Shown piece after piece: positions 11,901 to 25,289 of a stretch of 64,000 nt of DNA. A program made the translations under genes and the position numbers. Source of the DNA: Poecilobothrus nobilitatus (lineage: Eukaryota > Arthropoda > Insecta > Diptera > Dolichopodidae); assembly GCA_947095535.1 (NCBI GenBank), contig OX352774.1, positions 5,890,001 through 5,954,000 on the forward strand, read 5' to 3'. A model generated the notes under the pieces. The model made no database searches, was not told the origin of the DNA, and worked only from the letters and a program-made list of their open reading frames with translations. Within the stretch, counting starts at the first letter, position 1, and every line of letters begins with the position of its first letter.

Positions 11901-14900
11901 GTATCATAGACTGTAGAATAGGTTTGGAAATTGAACTATAGTTGCAGAATGAATTTTAACCAATTAGAATTTAGTGAATTTCGATATTTTCCACCGTCAC
12001 TCGTGAAAAAAAAGAAAAAAAAAATGTGGTTGACAAAATAAAAATGTTAATATTAGAATTAAAATCAAAACAAATTTAAATTAAGAATTATGTTTTATTC
12101 TTAAATATTAACATATTATGTATTACTTTATATAATCTAACGGCCAAAATTATTTCATGACTTCACATTGAAATTTAAAAGTACTATTACAAACCAAATT
12201 TTAAATTGAATACATTATATTATTTTTAACTATAAATAAATTTTTATTTTTAATTTTCTTTTCATTTTCTAATCTCTAAACATTTTGATGTTTTCTTTCT
12301 TTTTTGTGTTTATTTACAGGTTAATTACAATTTTCATTAATTCATGCTTTACTCAATTTTTTGTTAGCATCTACCCAAAATAAAGAATCTCTTAATCGTT
12401 AAATCTTCCTAAAAAAAAAAAACCCCAACCAAGTAAGTAAACAAACAAATAAATATGTTATTTAAAAGTATGTCGTCAAGAGATATCATTTCGTCCTACC
12501 TAGAAATAATTACTATATAGTGTTACAGATCATTGATAACTTTCTTTTGAATTAAAAAATGAAAATATAAAATAGAAAATAGACTAAGTCACTAAATAAA
12601 AAATATAATGATATGTCAATAAAAAGCTTCAAACTATTTTTTTAATTTTTTTTTTTTTCTTTATAATCATTCCATCCTTAATGTTAAGATTAGTAAGAAC
12701 TTCTATTTGATTTGTTTATAGTTTTTTTGTTTTGTCTATTCATATAGTATCATATTTTTTGATAAGACGAAAACTATTATCGTTATGGCAATTACAGTTT
12801 CGACTATTATATTTTTTTTTTTTGTAAGTACATATTAAATATTTAAAGTTCGTTCGGAGATCAATTTTATCAATAAGCCTTTCTGTAAATTTGTATAGAA
12901 TTGTATACACATTCAGTCACATGACGAATATATAATTTTTTTTTATTTCTAAATAACGTGGTTATCCATCATATATAGTGAAAAAATTAACTCTTAAATA
13001 TGCATTTGTGTATAAAACCGTTTGATTTAAAAAGATGTGGCATTTAATAATGGTTAAAATCTAACATTACTAAAGAAAATTCATTCTTTTTTCTCATTAT
13101 TAGTGTCTTTTCAGGCTTTCAGCTTCTATTGAAACAAAAAAAAAGATATATATGTATTAGTATATTAATGAAAATTACTGAATATTATAATATCGTTGTG
13201 GTATAATACTTGTTTTAAACATAGCTATTTTTTTTTTTAAGTATTTCTCAATAAATTGTTTACATACTTTTCTTTTTTGGTGAAAATGAGGAGTTTCGTA
13301 AAAATTCTATTATCTTTTCAAAATATAAAGTTAATTTTATGTTAATTTTTGAGAGATTGACAATGCATAAAATTAAAATAAATTTATGTATACATGAAAC
13401 ATAAAATTTTCCAAAATACTTAAATTGTTTATAATATCTAAAATTATCATCTTTTAAATTAACACTGTTTTATATAATAACAGAATTTATCCTTAAAGAT
13501 TTAAATTTAAAATAGAATTTTACCTACTTTTAGTATAGGTACTTGTGAAAACACAAAAGAAAAAACTTGATGATCATTTAAAAAAAAAATAATTTGTTTT
13601 GGACATAAAAAAGTAATACAAATATATAGTTATGTAGGTATTATAAAATTATGGTGTAACGCTGGATATACAACTAACGCTCACGGTTCGCTCTCTATAT
13701 ACTTAGTCTTTAAGAGGTCTTCAAAAGAGTATACATGCAGAATTAAATTTGAGTTTGAGAAAAAAAATTATCATTCATTAAATTTCGAGTTTTTCTTTAT
13801 TTTAACTAATATTTACTACAATATTCTGTTTGTTGAATATTTTACATTGAGTTGAAAATTTTAAAAATATTGAAAAAAAAATACCTACTATAAAAAAGGA
13901 CTTCTTTTTGATTTATTTTGGTACAATTAAACTTACACTTGAATTCGTACAGAAAGTAAAAAAAGGTTAAAAGTTAAGTAATTTCTTCAATGACTGCGAA
14001 ACGACTGTGTTTTTTCTGTAAATGCTTTCATACAATTTAATAAATTTCGATTTCAACTTAATTTTGACACCTGGATACGTATAGAGAGCGCATAAGAGTG
14101 TTCATTGTAGATGCAGCATGAACATATACATATTTTAAGCATATTTTCAGGAAAAAATGTGCATATTACATTCACGATGAATCTGTACATTCAGGCCTAA
14201 TTTATCAAAAATCGTATCGTGAAGTAATATTTGATAAAATTTGTGATAAAAGTTTACTATTGTGATAAATTTATAGTTTGTGATATTTCAAAAAAAAAAA
14301 ATTTTAAAGTTAGCAAAGAGATTTTTGTGTTTAAATTAGTTGAATATTTAGGCAAAATTTTTTTTTGTCCATTAGTTCAACTAAATGTGTTAGTTGTCTT
14401 TTGCTAACTATTTTACTCTTAATAAATAAAATTTTATTTACTGCTTACAATTTTTATAATAAAGAATAAAATTCTTACAACTTTTTCTTTTTAAAATTTC
14501 TTTTATTAAAGAACTTTTCATTTATCACATTCAAATTATCTATTGATAAAATAAACATACAAATGTCACATATTTATTCGCGATACCAAATTATCAATTG
14601 ACATTTGATTAAATTCACAATAGATATTAAATTTTTCATGTACTTGATACTCAAAGTAAGGTTAATAAAATGTATAGATAGATTTGTGAGGAAATTGTTT
14701 TGTTAGGTCCATAAATCATATAATCTCGTAAAATTTCTAGCATGATTATCTTTTAAACTATCAAAAACCGAAACTTCTAATTGTAAATTCTGCGATAACC
14801 TTTAAAAATAATCATAAATCTACTTACGTCAATTTTGCGTTGCTATTTAAGAGTTGTCAGTTGCATTAAATCAAAAGTTTGATATTTTTACAAACCTAGA

Positions 14901-15036
14901 ATTTTACCACAAAGATCTAATTAATAAAAATGAAAATATTTAATTTTCTACAAAAATAAAAATATATCTTAATTTTTCATATTTTTTCTTTACAGAAAAA
15001 CTTCAATTTTTATTGTATTATCGTTTTAAAAATTTT
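11901..15036. other. AT-rich DNA without recognisable gene
   Basis: A small piece of repeat R on the minus strand may lie at about 11950-12000. Short inverted copies of a gctctctatatac motif lie at about 13690 and 14085. No coding frame can be supported. Confidence 0.5.
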
Positions 15037-15240
15037 GCGGTGGAAACCATCGAATAAACCGAAAGAAGCGACACTAGATTCCTTTTAGTGATGTTGAACT
15101 TCAGCCTACCAAATCTTAGTATCGGATCTGTACAGTTTAGTTTTACTTATAAAGATGTAAGAAGAATACTTGTGAAATGAAGTTTTAGAAATTATAGAAG
15201 ATAGAAGAGATGGAGGGAAAATTCTAAGAGAATAGAAGAG
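15037..15240 (+). repeat. Dispersed repeat R, copy 3
   Basis: Begins gcggtggaaaccatcgaa and continues with tagtgatgttgaacttcagc and ctgtacagtttag, matching the order in the copy at 6099-6345. More decayed than copies 1 and 2. The 69-codon minus-strand frame that overlaps its end is not convincing as a gene. Confidence 0.5.
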
Positions 15241-16588
15241 ATAGAGTAGAAAATTTAAAATAATATTTTTCTTAAAAAAGATGTTAATGTTCTTCTTTAT
15301 TTTTATTATATACATAGTCCCATATCCTTTTGTACTGTATACATAGGGGATGGTCGCATGCTAAACAAATTTAAATAAGTTATATTACGTCATTTTACAC
15401 AATTATTTGAATAATTTTATTTTTTCAAAAATTTTTTTAAAAAACATATTTACGAGTGCGATTTTTGTTAAAATTAGTTAATTAAATTGTTTTGATTATT
15501 GTTTTTTTAAATTAATTTTTGTAGCCTTCAATAAATGAAATACAAATGTTCAATATTGAAAACTCAGTTAGGAGTTTGGTTTAATCTTTGAAAATAATGA
15601 AGTCAGTTAAATGTACAACAGAAAATGATCTAATCAAAGTTTGAAGAAAAATAGTGTTGTCGTCGTAGTGGGTCAAATTTTAAGCGCCTAATAAAGTTAC
15701 AGAAAAAAATGAGAGATATATTCTAAGACCTTAACCAAGCTAAAGAAGTTTTATTCGTGTAAAATACTGTTTCATTAACGCTTGTGATATATAAATGATA
15801 CACGGCTAAATTAACAAATAAACAAATCGGTTTACGAACTATTTACCTTTGAAAAATATCTTACTATAGTTAGCGGCTTTATTACCTATATATGCATTTA
15901 TACAAAAAAGGAAAAGAAGAAGCTAAAAGATTTATGTTCATCTATGTGTGGTGTGCTGAAATAGTTACATATATTTCATAGAAAACTTTTGCAAAAAAAA
16001 ATAAAGGCATTTTCTCCTCAGATCTTTTTCTATGAGTTGGTTATTTAACTGTACAATTTAATTAATTTAGAAACAGAATCAGAATCCAGCTATGTAAGTC
16101 TGTAGTTGTATTCTAGTAAAAAAAAATTTTCGAAGCAAATAAATTTTAAAATAGATTTGTTTATGGATAAAAAAAAGTTTTACAATACACTTAAAAAAAA
16201 ATTAGAAAAAATTGACAATATTCTAGAATTTTGAATGTCCAATACATCAGCCATACTTAGTGATTTTGATTTCATCAATAGCCTTTTCTTCTACGGTTAA
16301 TCGGAACTAGATAGACACCTATAAGCCAACACGTAAAACAAATTTCGTATTTGAAATATTGCCACTCTGTAATACGAAGTTCGAACAAAAAACAGTTTCA
16401 ACAGTTTGAAAATTGTATTTACAAATTTCTTGAATTCGAATTTTAAATTTTCTTACTATTTATGTTGTACTTGTAGTACTTTCGAATATTTTTTGATACA
16501 TTTCATTCGAATAGTTTTTGTTATCGAATGTTTGAGGTATATAATTATACTTATTAAAACTTTCTAAAAAATTTTAATTAGGTTTAAG
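15241..16588. other. AT-rich DNA without recognisable gene
   Basis: No supported feature. Confidence 0.55.
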
Positions 16589-16741
16589 ATGGACCTCGAT
16601 GGCCTAAAGGGTAAAAGCGTATAAAATACGCTGTAAACACCGAGGGAGTGTGAGTTCGAATCCAACACACGTCGTAAGAGTTATTCCCCCTTACAACATT
16701 TACAGCGACGCCTGAAAAGGGAAGGCTGTGTAATTTCCTGT
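16589..16741 (+). repeat. tRNA-derived SINE
   Basis: Best preserved copy of its family here. It has an A-box region ctcgatggcctaaagggtaa, the middle gtataaaatacgctgtaaac, and a near-consensus B box gagttcgaatccaac. Then come acacacgtcgtaagagttat and a short downstream domain ending in gctgtgtaatttcctg. About 150 bp in all. No terminal tail could be separated from the AT-rich flank. Confidence 0.8.
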
Positions 16742-17821
16742 TCATATTAATGTAAAAAAAAATTTTAAGGTTTAAGGTTATAAAGATTTATCTTTTTTTA
16801 ACATTTCTTTATGTATATGTATATTATATGTAATATTACAATTTAATCAAAAGAAAAATTTATTTCTTATTTGAAAAGAACAAAAATTTACTTCAATATA
16901 TATTGAATATATATTATGTATTATTATTATGTATTATGTATACACATTCTTCATTATCGCTGCTCAAATATTGAGCTGTACTATCCATTTTTAAGTTTTT
17001 TAAAATTTAAAACAAAAAATAACTAATTTTTATTTTCCTTTAACCCTTTAGTTTGAAAAAAAAAACGTAAATAAGGACAATTTTTTATATTATGACAATT
17101 TAAAATTTGAAAACTTTCGATAACAACTTAAAATACATTTTATTTGTTTTTGAATTTGATACGCGTTAATAATGAATTTGACATTCAAATTTCGCAATCT
17201 TTCAAATCCGAATTTCTTTACGCGATAGAGTGCCAGCATGTGCAGGCTTGTTTTGAAATGAAGAGTGAGATCTGGTCTAATACTAATAACTTAGATATGT
17301 AATTCAAAATATTTTCTCTCAGGTATTCCCTTGACCCTTACGTATTTCTTGATAGGGAATTTTCCGTAAGTATTTCTTGATAAGTTGGTGGTGCTTTAAC
17401 TTAATATTTTAACTTAAACAGTTTTCATATAGGAAAAACCCTTCAAAACCAAAATCTAGAATAAAATATTAACGTGTAAATTAATTATTTAAATATTTTT
17501 TTTAGTGTTTTAAATTATTTTAAAATAAAAATTGAAAAGTATATGGAACAAAATTTTTATTAATTGCAACCCGAGCATTTCTTAAAAAAAAAAAAAAACT
17601 TCAATTTCTTAAAATTTGAAATTTTTTTAATTTAATCCTATGATAATCGCATTTTTAGGGCATATTTTATTAAATATATATGTATGTATGTACATATCTA
17701 TGTATATATACATAGTATTATTTTTGCTTCATATATATGCATATACCTACATATGTATATTTAAAAAATTGTCGCGTTCTAATAAATTGTTGAGGCTTTA
17801 AGAAGGAATGAAAAAAAATAC
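16742..17821. other. AT-rich DNA without recognisable gene
   Basis: Contains tatgta/tacata microsatellite at about 17670-17760. No coding frame is supported. Confidence 0.55.
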
Positions 17822-18060
17822 TTGCAATTTACAAGAAGAATTTTGTTCATATCACAAACAAAAACAATTCTTTATACAGTGATTGCAAAAAGTATTAAAA
17901 CAATATTTGAAAATAAATCTATACCGAAATTTATTACTTTTAAAAGGTGGAGTACACTTTATCAAAACACATTAAAAATATATAACACAAAAATATCTTC
18001 ATTAAACAAAGCAGATATTTGACATTTTCAAATAATCAAATTATTTTGAAAAAAGTAGAA
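17822..18060 (+). mobile_element. Possible Tc1-like terminal fragment
   Basis: The stretch tatacagtgattgcaaaaag followed by tattaaaaca near 17872 has the tacagtg...caaaa form of Tc1-like terminal inverted repeats. No matching opposite end was found. The 66-codon frame running through it is probably not a protein. Confidence 0.25.
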
Positions 18061-19380
18061 TAAAGATTTTGCTTTAGTAAATTACTAGATAGAAACAGCC
18101 GAAGTTAGCTGTTTTAGATAAAAATTATATCTTTTCCCTGCTAACTAAATTATCAGATTCAATAATCAAAGCTATAGCTAACTATAACACTTCGGGTAAA
18201 TAAAAGATTGAAACCCTGATTTAAACACTGTAAAGTATCTTTTCTTTTTAAACTTTAATTTTTGAAACTATAATATTGTGTTTATCAACCATATTCTCTT
18301 ACACTCATCACTGAGGCAATAAAAAATGTATCACTTCACGTCTAGTTAAAAATGCATTTCTGGAAGGTGCACGATGAAAATTTTTGTTATGTTGGTAGTA
18401 CTTTAAATTTGAATGCTGTCAAATAAAAATTTTGGCATATTTAAATGTAAACAAAAATTTATGTATAGGTATAAATTATTTTTAGAAAGAAGTTTTCCTA
18501 TTTTTGTTTTTATAGTTTTGTGACTTATATTTTTGAGATCATTGTAAAATAAAACATTTATTAGTGGCAAATCATAAATTTGGAAAATTTATTATAAACT
18601 TAAATTTGAAAAGAAGTTAAAAAAATGTTCATTAAAAAAAAACATTTGAAATTAATTAAAATAAGATTATGGATTAAAAAAAGAAAAAATTAATTAAAGG
18701 AAATATCTGGATTATCTTCCATTAACTTTGCCAACAGCTCAAACTGTTTTACATTTGCGATTTTTTTATACTAAAATTATTAAACAAATAAAAAAAAACT
18801 TCAAAGTTTTAAAAACAAAATTTCTTTTTTTTTAAGAGCTTACTTTACTCTACCCATTGTTTATTTTTGCTCTAATAACTAAAAAACAATACATATTTCA
18901 AAAAAGAACTTATATAACTACGAATCGCAAAGTCAATACATATTATTGAACAATTTTGGCTTGATAGAAAATGGCTATTGCTTCGTAAGAAAACTGTTCA
19001 GTTATTATTTGTAAATTAATAAATAATCATAGAAGTTTGAATACAAATTCGACTGTGTCGTTTTTATAAAATTATCATTAATTATATTATTACTTCTATG
19101 CAAACATGAACACATGATATGCTGCTATTTCTATATAAACAGGAACTCATGATATTCTGCTATTTCCATCAAACTACAACTAATGATTTCAGTTATCTAA
19201 TGACTTTTCTTCGTTAAATACAGCCCATAAATAAAGTTTAGTTTTTTCTTTCACAACTTATTATTATTATATCCACTTATTTTGATTACTCATTCAATAT
19301 ATGTATATACCATTAATTTCTTCTTTTTTTTTTTTACTACATCAAGAAAACGAAGGAAATATACCTTTTTCCAATCTATT
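18061..19380. other. AT-rich DNA without recognisable gene
   Basis: No supported feature. Confidence 0.55.
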
Positions 19381-19506
19381 TCAAGATTCAGATCTCTGAA
19401 ATGGAACTGAGACGTCATCAAAACTTCTTCTTTGAGAATGGGTGATACCATTGCACAAATCTTCAGAAACTTCTCTTATATTTTCAAGATACAAGTCTAG
19501 TGATCA
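19381..19506 (-). other. Short coding-like frame of unknown origin
   Basis: On the minus strand a 40-codon frame runs from about 19503 to a TGA at 19381-19383. Its composition looks like a protein rather than AT noise, with pieces such as LENIREVSEDLCNG, HSQRRSFDDV and VPFQRSES, and with few Lys, Asn or Ile runs. There is no start codon in range, and no clear splice acceptor or donor that I can argue for. It may be a stray exon, a retrocopy fragment or coincidence. I do not recognise the protein. Confidence 0.25.
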
Positions 19507-21712
19507 CTGATGTGTTAGTCCAGCGTTAGTTCATCAATAAAAAAAAATATCATTAATTTAAAGTATATGTGTAATCATGTATGTATATAGTTCAAATTAA
19601 TAATATTGTTACTATGACAACATATGGTTTTATAGTGTTTTTCCATAATAAAGTTTAGCTAAAAATATTGTGCTAGTATGTAAAGAAAAATTTAAAAATA
19701 TTTTAGTTCTACCTACTCTTACAGATATTCGAACTTTTCATTACAATCAACATAGGACTCCCTTTTTTAGTTGATTCCGTCTTTTTAAATATCAAACTTT
19801 GTTTGAAATTTGGAAAATATCAGATATTTAGAAAAGCTACTATGTAATATTTTTTATAGCCCTTGAAAAGCGAAATTTTTTTTTTTTTTGTTTTCCTGTC
19901 TGTATCCGTTCCTGAACTTTATATGCTGGTAAAAGGGTTTTTTAAACATTTAAACATATTATTCTTTTAATTTTCATAGTCACTGTAAAAAATTAAATAA
20001 ATTGTATTATGTACTATTAAAAAAAAAACCAGGAACACATTTTTAATATCATTAGTTAATATTTTATGAGAATTTTTATAAGACAGTTAAATTTGCATAA
20101 AAACGCAATTTTTGAATATTAATTATACTATTAATTTAAAAATTTACAATTTTAATAGAATTAAAATTAACAAAATAAATATAAAATATATACATATATA
20201 ATATATATATATATACACATATATTGAAAGTGAAAAAAAAAAATTCTTTTAAAAAACAAACATATATATTTAAAAATTATTTCGTGCTAAAATATTTTCC
20301 ATTTTGATTCTAATCTGTTACTACATAAAAAAAAAAAGATATTTCTAAAGATACTTTTATTGCTTTTCTAATCATTTTCCTTGATTTGAATAGAATTTTT
20401 TGTCTTATTAATAATGAATACGTATTACATAAAATATTTCCGCCAGGCATAGATTTATATGGAAACACAGAGATTTATATGGAAAATTAGCGAAATGGGG
20501 CGTTTATGGCATTTTTGGTTCTATATTTAAATGAAAAACTGCTTTGACAAGCAGATTAGATTAACTTACATTACAAGTGCACTACAATTTTTATAACTAT
20601 ATTTTTTGTGAAAAAATTAGCTACTATGGGTGTTCTGCTCAATGATATTGAGTTGTAGTACGAAGTGGTAATTAGGGTCTATTTAGAAGAACCATCACGT
20701 TAACCAGCTATAATCAATCAAACACATAATATTCTATTTTTTAGCCCGATGATTTGAAAACGGTATGCGAACTATTGAAATTTCTAAATTATAAAATTTC
20801 TTAAATGTGTTACATAATTGTTAGTATTTATCGTTTTTTTAATTATATGTTATAAAAATTCAAAGCTGTAATGATAGACATCTCTTTATTGATCGATCAA
20901 AACTATTTTAATATTAATTATCAATAATTTTTTTTCCAATGTCAAAATAAATTATAAACTGGATAGAGCTCAATTAAATTTATACTGTTTAATGCTTTGG
21001 CATTTTATCATGTAGCATAGATTCATTTACAATTAAACATGTATTTTAACGCTCTAAATTTAACTCTCTCCTCGTTTTTCTGAAACGTCCTCTTGCTTTT
21101 TTCACAAAGGCATTAAAATCATACTAAGTCAATAAAAGTTATAAATTTCAAATTTAGTCTTGTAATTTAAGATTTTTAACTTTTTATTCTTAAAAAAAAA
21201 TTCTATATACGATGTTATATTCTTTATTGATTTATGAATTTGGTAAAAATACCTACCATTATTGTACATTATTAAACGATAGTGATACAAAAAACTGCAT
21301 ATAGCTTTGTCTTCCGTAAATGGTAATTTTACGTATACATTAAATATACTCTGTTTAAATGAGCATCAATAATATTTAGTATTTAATACTAAATAACTTT
21401 TTAGTATTTAATAAAAATCTCTAGATTTATTCCTCATTTTTTTTCCTTAAAACAAGTTTAAATGAGTTTTTTATTGAATATTGATTGTTAATATGGCTTT
21501 AGAAGCTAACGGTCAATAGGTGATCTGCTAAAATAATTCTGCGAAAATCTGAAAATCAGAATTTATTGCTCGGGTAAATTTGAGGTTTAAAAAAAAATAA
21601 TTAACAAGGATTTTAGAGTTGGTTGCAAAATCAGGGTTGTACATACTACTTTTTTCCATAAAATCTCTCTAATTCAAAATTTCGCATACACATACATATT
21701 ATGGGTATAATA
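19507..21712. other. AT-rich DNA without recognisable gene
   Basis: A short direct repeat of agatttatatggaaa lies at about 20451-20485. TA-rich microsatellite lies near 20188-20225. No coding frame is supported. Confidence 0.55.
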
Positions 21713-22230
21713 AGTGTGTTTATTAGTTTTCAGAACAGAACGGAAAGAACAGCGAACAATTAAACGTCAAACACTTTAGGACAATTTAGAACAACTTAGA
21801 ACAGAAAATTTAATGAGCGATTTTTGTACTTTTTTAGCTGTCAAAATTGACTAATAACTATCAAAAAAAAAATTTTTTTTTTATTAGTTTTTATTACATT
21901 TCTCTTTTCAATTTTCTCTCAAAAAATTGTAAGAATTTCAACCATTTTTGTAAATTGCATTCATAAATTTTAAAAAAAATTAAAATTTAAAAAAAAAACA
22001 AAAACAAAAAAATTTGTCCAAAAGTGTTCTGAAAAAAAACCTGAACAGAAAAGTGTAATCTAGAATAGTTTAGAACAGTTTAGAACAACTTAATGAACAC
22101 CAAACTAGAACACTTTTGGACAAAAAAAAAACACTGTTCTAAAACAAATGAACGCCAAAAACATGCAGATACTTTTCTGTTCTAGGTTGTTCTAATCTAG
22201 ATCGTTATAAAACTGACTAATAAACACACC
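21713..22230. mobile_element. MITE-like element, TIR gtgtgtttattagt, TSD taata
   Basis: The left end agtgtgtttattagttttc at 21713 is mirrored at the right by gactaataaacacacc ending at 22230. Both ends are flanked by taata (21708-21712 and 22231-22235). The 518 bp between them is filled with variants of ttagaaca and tgttcta, in both orientations, and holds no frame. This is the form of a non-autonomous DNA transposon rich in subterminal repeats. The superfamily is not assigned. Confidence 0.65.
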
Positions 22231-23640
22231 TAATATATTATGTATGTACTCTGAATTCACTATTTAAAGAAAATAAAAATTGAGATATCAATGGTGTAAT
22301 GATGATAAATGATGATAAATTTCAAATGAAACCTTCAAGAATTTATTACAAAATGCTTTAGAACACCACTTCATTATGAAATATGTACCAACAGATCAAA
22401 TGAAAAGAGAAAAATGATATTTAAAAAAAAGTTAAAAATTAATATTTTTGAACAATAATATACAAAAAGTAAAAATTAGAACATATGCAGCTACCAATTA
22501 AATACCTAGGTACGGTACTAAAAACAGTTAAATAAAAAATCAAATAAAGCTAAAATTATTAGAAAGAGTAAACTAACTATAACATAACCTAAAAAAATAT
22601 TAAATGTAATTAATTTTCTTAAAGTTTTCATTCTGCAAATAATTCTTTTTAATTTTCTCTTTAAAATTCTATAATTATATATACATTAACCTTTAAACAA
22701 CGTTCATTTATATTCAATTTAAAATTTAAATAAATACTATATCATACATAATACATAATACCTGATAATACCATAAAAAAACTATATATTTACTTTATGA
22801 GACAAAACATATTATAACGAAACATTTATTTAAAAAAAAATTCGTTAAAAGGTTTGTGTCTTTGGAAGATAACACGACCACAATAATTGCGAATATGATA
22901 AATTAGAAAAAGCAATGTTTCATTTAGTACTATTATCGAAAGTTACTCAATATTTAAATTTGTACTAATTCTACTATTTTAAATGAAATTAGAACGTGGT
23001 AGAACTTTGTGAAGCTTTTAAAAGAAATTGCATCCACAATATTTTGAATGCAATATATGGCAATATGTAAAAAAATTTTTAATTTATATATATAAATATT
23101 AAATTTTTAAAACTTTTTTTTTTTCAATATACAAACGTACTTATGTATAGCCAAAATATATATGTCTAGCCTATATAATAAATTATTATGTACATATAAT
23201 GTATATAAGGTACATGTACATAGAAAAAAAAAAAATTATATTTAGTCTATGACGCAATATTTTTCCAATCACACTATTTATCACACAGCAAACATTAACT
23301 GCACACTTTTTATATATTATATATTTTTATGTGAAGTGCCGGATTTGTTTATATAATATTTCAGATGTCCAGTATCTGAAGAATATTATACTATTAATAT
23401 TAATAAATAATAATATATGTACATACATATAATAAAATCAATAAATAAAAGAACATAGTAGATAAAACTTTCCCAAATAATTAACTAAATATTGCAAGCA
23501 AATAATAGATTGAATTTATTTAAAGTAGTTATTTAAAAAATAGAAAATACAATATATTATATTAATAATAGTTTAATACAAAAACCTTTACGAACAATAG
23601 AAACGTATACAAAGTATTCCACAAAACCCTCAAACTATTC
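22231..23640. other. AT-rich DNA without recognisable gene
   Basis: No supported feature. Several tacata/tatgta runs, for example near 23190 and 23415. Confidence 0.55.
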
Positions 23641-24290
23641 ATTTCAAGGAGAAATTATACACCGGTCCGACAGTCTTAAATATTTTAAGCCTACAGCTTA
23701 ATTAAAAGATTCTGTGAAATGAGTATATTTTTGATATAGCTAAGAATGCTGTCAAATGTTTGGGGTTTCTTAACCGTTGTAAAACATTCGTTTCTCCAAA
23801 AGATCTGCCATATATCTACAAAGCTTACATTCGACCTAAGAAGAAATATAACTCTCATATATTGGATGACGCCCTCCAAACTTCTTTCAGTTACCTCGAT
23901 AAAGTCCAAAACTGCGCCTTACGCGACCCCGTCGAACTAGTAACACTAACACCTCTTAACGCTCGTCGGAATATTGGAGCAATTTCACTCTTTTCTAGAT
24001 ATCTTGTGGATAATGACACTTGCTCTAATGAATTAAAATCAATTATGTTTCACCTGAAACTATTCCAACGTACCTCGAGAGAGGTAACTAGTGCTCATTT
24101 CTACACTGTGTAAATTCCTAGGTGGTTTAAAACTGTTTATGGAAACATGTGTTGTGAGAATATGGAAATAATAATATGGAACATGCTTCCACCCTGTGTG
24201 TTCCCCTCTGGACAATAATATTCCATTCCATAATTTTACAACTATTCCAAAAGAACATTTTTAGATTCATGACTAATTTAGATCAATGAT
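23641..24290 (+). pseudogene. Non-LTR retrotransposon relic (C-terminal part of the RT protein)
   Basis: The plus strand carries the region after the reverse-transcriptase palm that is typical of insect non-LTR retrotransposons. It begins around 23735 with DIAKNAVKC, shifts frame near 23760, then reads LGFLNRCKTFVSPKDLPYIY, KAYIRPK, and later LDKVQNCALR. These correspond to the usual lGfl.R....f....l..iY...iRP..eY...w and l.k.Qn.a.R motifs. Further on are LNARRNIGAISLFSRY and, after a stop at about 24111, traces such as IPRWFK and NMLPP. Two frameshifts and several stops show that it is dead. There is no catalytic domain upstream, so it is also 5' truncated. Confidence 0.75.
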
Positions 24291-25289
24291 TAAAATTCTA
24301 TTTCATATAAAACAAATCGAAGAGAAAAAATTCCCGAGGCCCGAAACTATCCTTGTCCATTACTGGTTTAATAATTTTAATTTTTTATTTATATTTCTGT
24401 ACGGCGAAGCTTCATATTTATTATAATTTCCTCTGTTCTTTGAATACTTTATTAAAAAAAATACTCTAACAAGAATGTTTTCATATATATAAAAGTACAT
24501 ACGTATTACATATATACATATACATATATACATAGATTTTATTCTCTATTTCTTAATTTTGTTTATTTAATTTTAAATGAGAAATTCTAGATTATTTTGT
24601 TTCCTAAGATAGAGAGGTGGAAATCTTCCAGAAACACGAAGAATAGCCGCTTGAAATATAAGTTGAGAACAAATATAATATGTGCTCGAAGGATGTATAA
24701 CTAGTATCTAATTCAAAATCAATTTTGAGTATTGAGTTGCACTAAACTTTAAATCAAGGATGCTCAAAATGTTGATTGAGATCTACGCGTAGATCGTTTC
24801 AGTAAACCGGTGAAAAATGCTTTTTAGTAGATCTTTAAGAATTGTCCTTTTATTTTTAAAAAAGGCAATTATTATTGTAAAATCAAAAAATTTGTTTTTT
24901 ATTTTTACACTTCATATGTATTCATTTCCCATTATATAAAAACAACACACAATATTCCGCATTTTTTTTTTTGACAAATCGTATAAAGAATTTGATAGTT
25001 GACACAATTAGTCAAAAGAATAAACAAATGAAAACTATAATATTTCAAGATATATGGAACAGATAAAAGATTTGATTTCAGAATTCAAAAAGTCGTTTTC
25101 ACGATGTTATGAAACTTAAAATTATAGCTTTATATTCTTTCCATTCAACACAAATTTAAACGCAAAAAATTTTGCAGTCTTACTTTCAAGTTTGTAAAAA
25201 TTGAAACTACTGTATGTACTTGAAATTGAGAATATGTATAGATAATATAATAACACTTTGAAGTGATATTTTCATTAAATCTTTTATTT
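24291..25289. other. AT-rich DNA; 14-bp palindrome at 24782
   Basis: The stretch near 24758-24800 reads ggatgctcaaaatgttg and then gatctacgcgtagatc, a perfect palindrome. Insect hAT ends often begin with a similar ggtgctcaaa, so a decayed hAT end is possible. No partner end was found. Confidence 0.3.
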
